A stretch of 12,781 bases of DNA, from contig CAJYKY010000226.1 in NCBI GenBank assembly GCA_913775005.1, forward strand, positions 1 through 12,781. Reading direction: 5' to 3'. Positions 7,265 through 12,781 of this stretch are shown piece by piece (the first letter of the stretch is position 1; every line of letters begins with the position of its first letter). Both the position numbers and the translations under genes were made by a program. The notes under the pieces are model-generated. The model was not told the origin of the DNA. It saw only the letters and a list, made by a program, of their open reading frames with translations, and made no database searches. The stretch is from an uncultured Achromobacter sp. GTDB taxonomy: Bacteria > Pseudomonadota > Gammaproteobacteria > Burkholderiales > Burkholderiaceae_B.

Positions 7265-7409
7265 GATCGGCCCGACTAACTTCATGTAGACCGCGAACTT
7301 CGGTTAGCCGTCTTGTCATCCGTCGCGGCTTCTCCTCTTTCCCCTCCCCTATGAGACGGATGCTTGCGGGGCACCACATATATTTCATATATCTGGTGCC
7401 CCGTTTTTT
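7265..7409 (+). ncRNA. Candidate small regulatory RNA with a pyrimidine-rich loop
   Basis: Between the rpoH terminator and the cpdA stop lie about 270 bases without a gene, yet they end in a strong plus-strand terminator that rpoH does not need. Upstream of it, CATCCGTC (7317-7324) and GACGGATG (7355-7362) form a perfect 8-bp stem around a 30-base loop containing 22 consecutive pyrimidines (7329-7350) with CTCCTC and CCCTCCCC, complementary to ribosome-binding sequences. A further short stem is possible from ACCG (7290-7293) and CGGT (7301-7304). The 5' end is a guess from a -10-like TTAATA at 7257-7262; I found no good -35. The stretch 7138-7264 shows nothing else. It could instead be a backup rpoH terminator plus spacer. 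Confidence 0.38.
7367..7409 (+). terminator. Strong plus-strand terminator facing cpdA
   Basis: CGGGGCACCA (7367-7376) pairs with TGGTGCCCCG (7394-7403); inside, ATATAT pairs with ATATAT after one C/C mismatch, with a TTC loop. Six T follow (7404-7409). On the minus strand no T-run follows, so it acts mainly on plus-strand transcripts. Its T-run overlaps the last two bases read as the cpdA stop codon. Confidence 0.8.
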
Positions 7410-8244
7410 ATGCGGCGCGCGCGTTGTCCGTTGCCATCGCCGTGTGCCATAGCGCGTCCTGCACGCGGCGCACGCCCGTTGCCATCGACCCATCCTGATA
7501 GAGTTTGATCCAGCGATAGCCCGGCGCCATGTTGTCGACTACGTGCTTGCCGTCGCGAATGCTGAATTGAAAGCACGTCGACGGCGTGGCCAGCATGCGC
7601 AGATTGTGGCGGCGGCGATCGAATTCGTGGTGCACATGCCCCCACAGCAGCACGCGAACCTGCGGCCAGCGCGTCAGGCGCTTGAACAAGGCCTGCGGGT
7701 TGTCGATCATCATCGAGTCGTGCCAATGGCTGTCGATCTGCATGGGGTTGTGATGCATGGCGACCAGCGTATGGCGGCCGGGCGCGGCGTCTAGCGCCGC
7801 TTCCAGCATGTCCAACTGCTCATCAGGCAGATGACCCGCATTGGAACCCGGCACCGTCGTGTCCAACGTGACGACGCGCCACGCGCCCACGTCGGAGACC
7901 GGCGTGGACCACTGCGCCAGCTCCTGGCGCATGACGGCCGGTTGGTCGTGGTTGCCGGGCAGGCAGCGGATCTGCGCGCCGGCTAACGCGTCCGACTCAC
8001 CCAGGATGGCGGCAAAGCGCCGGTACGCAGCGGCCTCGCCGTCTTGCGACAGGTCGCCCGTGGCCAGCAGCAGGTCGGGATGCTTGCCGTCGGCCTCGAT
8101 CTGGCGCAGCACGGCGCGCAAGCTGGCATCGGTGTTGACGCCAAGCATGGCGACATCAGGTTCACCGAACAAATGGCTATCGGTCAGCTGGACGAGCATG
8201 GCGGGGGCGTCAAGACGCCGGGCCAGGGATTGGACGCGGGGCAA
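7408..8244 (-). CDS. cpdA: 3',5'-cyclic-AMP phosphodiesterase CpdA
   Basis: CpdA hydrolyses cAMP to AMP in the cytosol and lowers signalling through cAMP receptor proteins. The 278-residue protein belongs to the class III (metallophosphoesterase) phosphodiesterases. All metal-site motifs are present in order: D22 and H24 (TDSHLF), D64 (GDLSQD), N98-H99-D100 (GNHD), H164 (MHHNP), and H203 and H205 (GHVH). The closing ATPSTCFQF motif is also typical. I chose the TTG at 8244: AGGAG lies six bases upstream (8251-8255), and the distance from this start to TDSHLF equals that of E. coli CpdA as I remember it; the later ATG at 8199 has no ribosome site. It diverges from an antiporter with a cyclic-nucleotide-binding-like domain. 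Its leader carries a terminator-like hairpin, suggesting attenuation. Confidence 0.95.
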   Translation of the reverse strand: MPRVQSLARRLDAPAMLVQLTDSHLFGEPDVAMLGVNTDASLRAVLRQIEADGKHPDLLLATGDLSQDGEAAAYRRFAAILGESDALAGAQIRCLPGNHDQPAVMRQELAQWSTPVSDVGAWRVVTLDTTVPGSNAGHLPDEQLDMLEAALDAAPGRHTLVAMHHNPMQIDSHWHDSMMIDNPQALFKRLTRWPQVRVLLWGHVHHEFDRRRHNLRMLATPSTCFQFSIRDGKHVVDNMAPGYRWIKLYQDGSMATGVRRVQDALWHTAMATDNARAA

Positions 8245-8278
8245 GTGCCGCTCCTGTCGAAGTGTTCATGTCTGCACA

Positions 8279-8328
8279 TTACCCAAAAAACATTGCGCGG
8301 CGCGTATCAGCCGCCGCGCTTGGGGTAA
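8279..8328 (-). terminator. Terminator-like hairpin (possible attenuator) in the cpdA leader
   Basis: On the minus strand GCGCGGCG (8319 to 8312), a 9-base loop and CGCCGCGC (8302 to 8295) are followed by AATG and six T (8290 to 8285). Outer arms TTACCC (8279-8284) and GGGTAA (8323-8328) could close a larger structure that sequesters the T-run. It ends about 40 bases before the cpdA start, leaving little room for a promoter after it, so a cpdA transcript would have to pass through it. The four-base gap before the T-run weakens the terminator call. Confidence 0.48.
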
Positions 8329-8431
8329 CGAAACGTGCATTCTCTAACGCATCCACGCCGGGCCCTAGGAAAAAAGCCGCTATTCTTGGGAAAATTCTCA
8401 CTCGCTTAATGATCGGGACGCGGCGCCACCC

Positions 8432-11251
8432 ATGGATGTAGGTTTTCTTGTTTTCGGTTTGGCCGGTTTGCTCACACTGGTCTGCTTCATGCCGCCCCTG
8501 GCCGGCCGCCTCAAGCTGCCGTACTCGGTGCTGCTGGCTATTGTTGGCTGTCTGCTGGGTATCATCATTCACGTACACGGCTGGGCGCCCAGCTGGATTG
8601 GTGATTTTCTGGACTCGCTGGAACGCTTCGAGATTTCGTCCGAGACGTTCTTGATGGTGTTCCTGCCCGTGCTGCTTTTTGAAACCGCGCTGTCGATGAA
8701 CGTGCGGCGCCTGATGGACGACATCGGGCCGATTCTGATGATGGCGATCGTCGCCGTCGTGGTCTGCACGGTGGTAGTGGGCGTGACGCTGGACGCGATA
8801 TCGCCTTATGGCCTGGTGGTGTGCCTGTTATTGGGCGCCATCGTTGCCACCACCGACCCGGTTGCCGTGGTGGGCATCTTCCGCGAAGTGGGCGCGCCCA
8901 AGCGGCTGACGACGCTGGTCGAAGGCGAAAGCCTGTTCAACGACGCGGCGTCCATTGCCTTGTATTCCGTGCTGCTGGCCGTGTTGAGCGGTCACGGCGA
9001 GCTGACCGTCAGCGGCATCTTCAATGACTTCATCGTGCACTTCATCGGGGGCGGTCTTGCCGGCTTTGCGATGGGGCGCCTGGCCTGCTTCCTGTTTGCA
9101 TGGCTGCGCGGTTTTCCCACGGCCGAGATCACGCTGACGCTGACGCTCGCCTACCTGTCCTTCTTCATCTCCGAGCACTACCTGAATGTGTCCGGTGTGG
9201 TGGCCACGGTGATCGCGGGGCTGGTCGTGGGGTCCACGGGCCGCACGCGCATGTCGCCCACGACGTTCGAATACCTGTCCAGCGCCTGGGAGCAATTCGG
9301 GTTCTGGGCCAATTCGCTGATTTTCCTGTTCGCGGCCATGCTGATCCCCAAGCTGATGGCCGCCGCCGACTGGCAGGAACTGGTGCTGGTGGCGGTGGTG
9401 TTCGTCGCCACGCTCGTCGCGCGCGCGATTGTGGTGTTCGGGCTGCTGCCGCTACTCGGGCTAACGCGGCTGGGCACCAAGGTCAGCAACCCGTACAAGG
9501 TGGTGATGCTGTGGGGCGGCCTGCGCGGCGCCGTGTCGCTGGCGCTGGCGCTGGCCGTGACTGAGCAGACGGGGGTGGCCGAAGAGGCGCGCCAGTTCAT
9601 CGCGGTGGCGACGACCAGCTACGTGTTGCTGACGCTGTTCATCAACGGCATCAGCCTGCGCCCGTTGATCCGCATGCTGGGCTTGAACCAGCTGTCTTCG
9701 GTGGAGCGCACCATCCGCAACCAGGCGCTGGCCGTGGCGCTGGAAGACCTGCAAGGCAAGACCGACGAAGTCGCCAAGACCGAGCACATCGGCACCGAGG
9801 TGCGCGACCGCATCCGCGCGGTGTTCGACGCCAGCCTGACCAGCGTGCATGACGGCCAGGTCAGCCAGATGAGCGATGAGCAGCGCGTGTCCGTCGGCCT
9901 GGCCATCGTGGCGCAGCGCGAAGAGGAAATGTTCTTCGACATTCTGAAAGCGCAGATCGTGGACTGGCGCATGGCCGAAGCCCTGTTGGCCCGCGCCGAA
10001 CGGCTGGAGGACGCTATCCGGCTGGGCGGCGTGCCGGGCTTTGAGCGCGCCATCGTGGCCGACGTGCGCTATTCCACCGGCTTCCGGCTGGCCCTGCGCA
10101 TGCACTATGTGTTTGGATTCCAGGGGTGGCTGGCGCGCGAGCTTGGCCAGCGCTTCGCCAATCTGATGAGCAAGCGGTCGGTGGCGCAGCGGCTGATCGT
10201 GTTTGCGCGCGAGCAGATCACGCCCCTGTTGGGCGAAGAGGCTACCCAGCGCATCGTTGCCTTGCATCAGCGCCGGTTGGACTTGATTGAAAGCGCCATG
10301 CAGGCGCTGAACCTGCAATACCCGTCTTACGCGCAGTGGTTGCAGGAAAGCTATCTGGGCCGCGTCGCGCGCGAGCTGGAACGCATTCGCTACCGCGACA
10401 TGCTTGAGCAATTCCTGATCAGCGGCGAGGTCTACGCCGATCTGATGGCGCAGTTAAAGAGCCGTTGGGCGCATATCGACACGCACCCGCCGCTGGACAT
10501 CGAAATGAGCGCGGCCGAATTGATCAAGCGCGTGCCGCTGTTTGAAGGCTTGTCGCCCGATTCGCTGCGCGCAATCAGCAAGCTGCTCAAGCCGCGCCTG
10601 TCGCTGCCGGATCAGCGCGTTTTGACGCAGGGCCGCCATGGTGAAGAGATGTGCTTCGTGGCGTCGGGCGCTGTGGCGGTGCATCTGCCCGACAACACCA
10701 TGATCGAGCTGGGTAGCGGTGAGTTCTTTGGCGAGCTGGGGCTGTTGGGCGAACAGCAGATCACGCCGGACGTAACGTCTCTGGGCTACAGCAAACTGTT
10801 GATGTTGTCCTCGCGGGATTTCCACGCGCTGCTGGCACGCGATGAGCATTTGCGCGAACGGATCCAGGTCGTGGCCAAGCAACGGCTGCGCGCGATCGAA
10901 GTCTGGAAGCAGTTCTCACAGGCATCCGCAACACCCGCCGCGCCCACACCGGCGCCGGCGTCGGCGCTGAGCCCCGCGCAGGCGGCGGAGGCGGCCGAGG
11001 CGGCGGGGGCTGAAGCGCCGGCAGCTGGTTCACCGGTCCACACCGCGCCGGTGACCGCGGTGGCGTCGACCACTTCGGCATCAACCACTGCGCCATCGGC
11101 AGCCGCATCGGCTTCTTCTGCGGCGGAATCCGCCCCTGCGTCTTCAACCCCCCCTTCGCCCACCGCTCACGACGACGCCTCTTCCGCGCGTTCGCCCCGC
11201 GAAGAGGACGCGCCCGGTCTGCTTGGCGAACCGGGGGTGGCGCCGCGCTGA
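8432..11251 (+). CDS. CPA1-family Na+/H+ antiporter with C-terminal cyclic-nucleotide-binding-like domain
   Basis: An inner-membrane cation/proton exchanger of the NhaP/eukaryotic NHE type, 939 residues. Residues about 5-415 form the exchanger domain with 12 or so hydrophobic segments; TTDPVAVVG (D142) and EGESLFNDAAS (N170-D171) mark the ion-binding core of CPA1 electroneutral exchangers. Residues about 420-690 are a charged, mostly helical cytoplasmic region. Residues about 697-815 form a cyclic-nucleotide-binding fold (PLFEGL at 702-707, FFGELGLLG at 765-773). The glutamate of the phosphate-binding cassette is present (E768), but the usual arginine seems replaced by I777 (QQITPDVTSL). A tail from about 831 to 939 is Ala/Pro/Ser/Thr-rich and low complexity. 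The ATG has only a weak upstream purine tract (GGGACG, 8414-8419). It diverges from cpdA, and its stop lies seven bases from that of the convergent Nudix gene. The domain calls are firm; ion specificity and ligand are not. Confidence 0.94.
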   Translation: MDVGFLVFGLAGLLTLVCFMPPLAGRLKLPYSVLLAIVGCLLGIIIHVHGWAPSWIGDFLDSLERFEISSETFLMVFLPVLLFETALSMNVRRLMDDIGPILMMAIVAVVVCTVVVGVTLDAISPYGLVVCLLLGAIVATTDPVAVVGIFREVGAPKRLTTLVEGESLFNDAASIALYSVLLAVLSGHGELTVSGIFNDFIVHFIGGGLAGFAMGRLACFLFAWLRGFPTAEITLTLTLAYLSFFISEHYLNVSGVVATVIAGLVVGSTGRTRMSPTTFEYLSSAWEQFGFWANSLIFLFAAMLIPKLMAAADWQELVLVAVVFVATLVARAIVVFGLLPLLGLTRLGTKVSNPYKVVMLWGGLRGAVSLALALAVTEQTGVAEEARQFIAVATTSYVLLTLFINGISLRPLIRMLGLNQLSSVERTIRNQALAVALEDLQGKTDEVAKTEHIGTEVRDRIRAVFDASLTSVHDGQVSQMSDEQRVSVGLAIVAQREEEMFFDILKAQIVDWRMAEALLARAERLEDAIRLGGVPGFERAIVADVRYSTGFRLALRMHYVFGFQGWLARELGQRFANLMSKRSVAQRLIVFAREQITPLLGEEATQRIVALHQRRLDLIESAMQALNLQYPSYAQWLQESYLGRVARELERIRYRDMLEQFLISGEVYADLMAQLKSRWAHIDTHPPLDIEMSAAELIKRVPLFEGLSPDSLRAISKLLKPRLSLPDQRVLTQGRHGEEMCFVASGAVAVHLPDNTMIELGSGEFFGELGLLGEQQITPDVTSLGYSKLLMLSSRDFHALLARDEHLRERIQVVAKQRLRAIEVWKQFSQASATPAAPTPAPASALSPAQAAEAAEAAGAEAPAAGSPVHTAPVTAVASTTSASTTAPSAAASASSAAESAPASSTPPSPTAHDDASSARSPREEDAPGLLGEPGVAPR

Positions 11252-11258
11252 TCCCGGT

Positions 11259-12065
11259 TCAGATCTGGCCGGCGGCCTGGCGTTGCATGATGTCTTCGAT
11301 CAGCACCAGCGCCGCCTCCAGCGTGAACTCGCCCTCGGCAATCTGGCGCACCACGGTCGGGACGTCTGCAACGGCGATCTCCATCACCTCGCCATCGCGG
11401 TTGGCGGGGCGGACGTCGGCGGCCAGCACGCAGGTGCTGGTCAGCACGTCTTCCACCTGATAGCCCTCGGGCAGCCGGCGGTGGATGCGCAGGATCGTGC
11501 GCAGCGGCGTGCGCTGCACGAGCTGCGGCGCGTCCAGGCCCGCTTCTTCGCCGCATTCGCGCACCAGCGCCACTTCCAGGTCTTCCCCGCTACCCGCCAG
11601 CCCGCCGACCAAGGTGTCCCACATACCGGGATCGGTGGACTTGCTTAGCGCGCGCCGCGCGACCCAGATGCGGCCGTCGGGCGTCCAGGCGTTCAGATGG
11701 ACCGCCTTGGTCAACAGCCCCAACGGCCGGACGGCAGCGCGTTCGATCACGCCCAACGCATCGTCGCCGTCCATCACGTCCAGCAATTCGTCGCGCCAGC
11801 CGCGCAGGCAGTTGGCTTGACGCAACAGTTCGGCCGCGCGTTCCAGCACGGCATTGAGCATTGCGCCCGGCGCGAGCTGCGCGCCGATATGCAAAGCGGC
11901 GTCGTCGTAAGTGATGCCGGGGGCGCCGCGCAGCGCATCGCAGGCGGCATGCGTTGCCCAACCGCAGCGCCGCCCCGCTATATATAAAGCGTGCGCGCCA
12001 TCAGGGGCGGGTTCCTGCGCGCGCGCGCACAGGTCGGCATACAAATCGGACAACGGCTTGGGCAT
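11259..12065 (-). CDS. Nudix hydrolase with N-terminal DUF4743-like region
   Basis: A 268-residue probable cytosolic Nudix enzyme, cleaving a nucleoside-diphosphate-linked substrate. The Nudix box at 155-177 fits the signature fully: G155, E161, R169-E170, E173-E174, G176, L177. The N-terminal part (about 1-115) and the link AVHLNAWTPDGRIWVARRA (121-139) resemble proteins with the DUF4743 plus Nudix layout, related to the Nudix part of yeast Tnr3 and plant NUDT20/24-type proteins, some linked to clean-up of oxidised thiamine diphosphate. That substrate is an inference from a remembered family resemblance. The ATG at 12065 has no clear ribosome site. A promoter-like sequence with an internal dyad lies 32-62 bases upstream. 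The gene is convergent with the antiporter with no terminator between them, so the two transcripts probably overlap. Confidence 0.9.
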   Translation of the reverse strand: MPKPLSDLYADLCARAQEPAPDGAHALYIAGRRCGWATHAACDALRGAPGITYDDAALHIGAQLAPGAMLNAVLERAAELLRQANCLRGWRDELLDVMDGDDALGVIERAAVRPLGLLTKAVHLNAWTPDGRIWVARRALSKSTDPGMWDTLVGGLAGSGEDLEVALVRECGEEAGLDAPQLVQRTPLRTILRIHRRLPEGYQVEDVLTSTCVLAADVRPANRDGEVMEIAVADVPTVVRQIAEGEFTLEAALVLIEDIMQRQAAGQI

Positions 12066-12097
12066 GGGTGAGCGTCGTAAAGAGATTGCCGACGATT

Positions 12098-12127
12098 TTA
12101 TGCCACACGCTTTGTGGCAGGCGTCAA
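12098..12127 (-). promoter_or_regulatory. Candidate Nudix-gene promoter with a dyad operator in its spacer
   Basis: On the minus strand TTGACG (12127 to 12122) is followed after 18 bases by CATAAA (12103 to 12098), a fair sigma-70 promoter. The spacer is almost filled by a perfect dyad, TGCCACA-N5-TGTGGCA (12101-12119). A repressor bound there would block polymerase. Transcription would start near 12090, giving a leader of about 25 bases. The regulator is unknown. Confidence 0.45.
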
Positions 12128-12187
12128 GAGGGGTAAGCGCGTGGCGCGTGCAGATGGGGGCAGGCCCGATGAATTCAAGAGGCTTGT

Positions 12188-12216
12188 CTTACATCTATTT
12201 GCGTGTCCGCTATAAT
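12188..12216 (+). promoter_or_regulatory. Sigma-70 promoter of coxB
   Basis: A consensus -10, TATAAT (12211-12216), lies 17 bases after CTTACA (12188-12193), which matches four of six -35 positions. Transcription is expected to start near 12223, leaving a leader of about 145 bases before the coxB ATG. Confidence 0.75.
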
Positions 12217-12311
12217 CCGCCAGTTTCTTTGTGATTTCGAGTGGGAACGCGGGGGCCGCTCTATCTCCCTGCTTAACCCTGCCATCTAATAATTGCGCGT
12301 AGTCCTGTTGA

Positions 12312-12329
12312 AGTGACACTCGTGCCACT
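12312..12329 (+). other. Possible hairpin in the coxB leader
   Basis: AGTG and CACT pair around one A/C mismatch, an inner CA/TG pair and the loop CTCG, about 40 bases before the coxB start. It is short and imperfect. The leader as a whole is long for a plain gene, but I see no known riboswitch in it. Confidence 0.25.
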
Positions 12330-12367
12330 AGGCGACAAGGGCCCTCGCGCCGTGTTTCGAGGTAAGC

Positions 12368-12781
12368 ATGAAGAAGTGGAGAGGGATACTGGGGGCTTGT
12401 GCGTTGCTGATTGGCGGCGTGGCTAGTGCTCAGGTGCAAGACATGCCCGGCGGCCCGAAGGTCAATCAGCTGAACCTGCATGAAGGCGTGACAGCAATAT
12501 CACGCGACATCATGTGGCTGCACTGGATGCTGCTCACGATCTGTATCGTGATTTTCATCGGTGTGTTCGGGGTGATGTTCTACTCCATCTGGGCGCACCG
12601 GAAATCCCGGGGGCACAAGGCGGCAACGTTCCATGAACATCTGGGCGTGGAAGTCGCCTGGACGGTCATCCCTTTCATCATCGTCATTGCCATGGCGCTA
12701 CCGGCCACCAAGACGGTCGTAGCCATGAAAGACACCTCTAGCGCCGACCTCACCATCAAGGTCACCGGCTATCAATGGAAG
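12368..12781 (+). CDS. coxB: Cytochrome c oxidase subunit II, partial (N-terminal 138 residues)
   Basis: Subunit II of the aa3-type terminal oxidase takes electrons from cytochrome c through its CuA centre and feeds them to the subunit I haem-copper site. The visible part has a signal-like N-terminus (residues about 1-21, ending VASA), then a first membrane helix (about 44-66) and a second (about 88-108, VAWTVIPFIIVIAMALPA). It then enters the periplasmic cupredoxin domain with DLTIKVTGYQWK, the conserved GYQW motif, at the window edge. The CuA ligands lie outside. GAGG (12359-12362) is a good ribosome site five bases before the ATG. Subunit I and assembly genes are expected downstream. Confidence 0.97.
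   Translation, partial: MKKWRGILGACALLIGGVASAQVQDMPGGPKVNQLNLHEGVTAISRDIMWLHWMLLTICIVIFIGVFGVMFYSIWAHRKSRGHKAATFHEHLGVEVAWTVIPFIIVIAMALPATKTVVAMKDTSSADLTIKVTGYQWK

Larger units (their letters stand above)
12066..12367. other. Divergent region between the Nudix gene and coxB
   Basis: About 300 bases without a convincing gene. The left part holds the likely Nudix promoter with a dyad, the middle the coxB sigma-70 promoter, and the right part (12223-12367) the coxB leader. Bases 12128-12183 show nothing I can interpret. A GTG-started 23-codon frame at 12231-12302 has no ribosome site and is not called. Confidence 0.6.

Noticed and set aside
8263..8278. CRP-like site in the cpdA leader (TGTTCATGTCTGCACA)
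   Set aside because: Only about seven of the ten key positions of TGTGA-N6-TCACA match, and it lies inside the leader next to the start codon. Too weak to call, though cAMP feedback on cpdA would be sensible.
9461..10411. 316-codon minus-strand frame opposite the antiporter gene
   Set aside because: Antisense shadow of a well-supported 939-residue protein; His/Gln/Ala-rich composition with no motifs.
12231..12302. 23-codon GTG-started leader peptide before coxB
   Set aside because: No ribosome site, a rare start and no distinctive peptide composition such as runs of one regulatory amino acid.

Overview
The window looks like core chromosome of a high-GC betaproteobacterium of the Alcaligenaceae, Achromobacter or Bordetella type. 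This rests on remembered protein similarity (GltB, RpoH, CpdA, CoxB), codon use with strong G/C at third positions, and gene order; I could not run a search. There is no CRISPR array, complete insertion sequence, tRNA or rRNA, and no phage module that I can recognise.

Layout, left to right. (1) 1-3048, minus strand: the N-terminal two thirds of gltB, the large subunit of glutamate synthase, running off the left edge. (2) 3049-3375: the gltB upstream region, with a perfect 9-bp inverted repeat around an 11-bp spacer (candidate operator) and the terminator of the next gene. (3) 3376-4140, minus: a REP-associated transposase-like protein whose catalytic HUH and tyrosine residues appear to be gone. 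(4) 4370-5236, plus: S-formylglutathione hydrolase (formaldehyde detoxification), then 5336-6025, plus: an unrecognised protein with two membrane segments. (5) 6026-7137: rpoH, the heat-shock sigma factor, preceded by a perfect CIRCE element (HrcA operator) and a sigma-E-like promoter, and followed by a strong terminator. (6) 7138-7409: a gene-free stretch with a stem-loop exposing a 22-nt pyrimidine tract, then a second plus-strand terminator; together these look like a small RNA gene. (7) 7408-8244, minus: cpdA, the cAMP phosphodiesterase, with a terminator-like hairpin in its leader. (8) 8432-11251, plus: a CPA1-type Na+/H+ antiporter with a C-terminal cyclic-nucleotide-binding-like domain, divergent from cpdA. 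(9) 11259-12065, minus: a Nudix hydrolase with an N-terminal DUF4743-like region, convergent with the antiporter. (10) 12188-12781, plus: a strong sigma-70 promoter, a leader of about 145 nt, and the start of coxB (cytochrome c oxidase subunit II), running off the right edge.

Working together: the genes are mostly independent housekeeping units. Two regulatory themes stand out. rpoH seems to combine sigma-E-type activation with HrcA repression, so envelope and cytosolic folding stress could both feed sigma-32. The cpdA/antiporter pair suggests a cyclic-nucleotide link to ion homeostasis, but the antiporter domain lacks the arginine that normally holds the cAMP phosphate, so that link is uncertain. 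I see no clear new multi-gene system. The strongest candidates for something undescribed are the putative small RNA at about 7265-7409, the dead transposase-like protein, and the antiporter with its altered nucleotide-binding domain.
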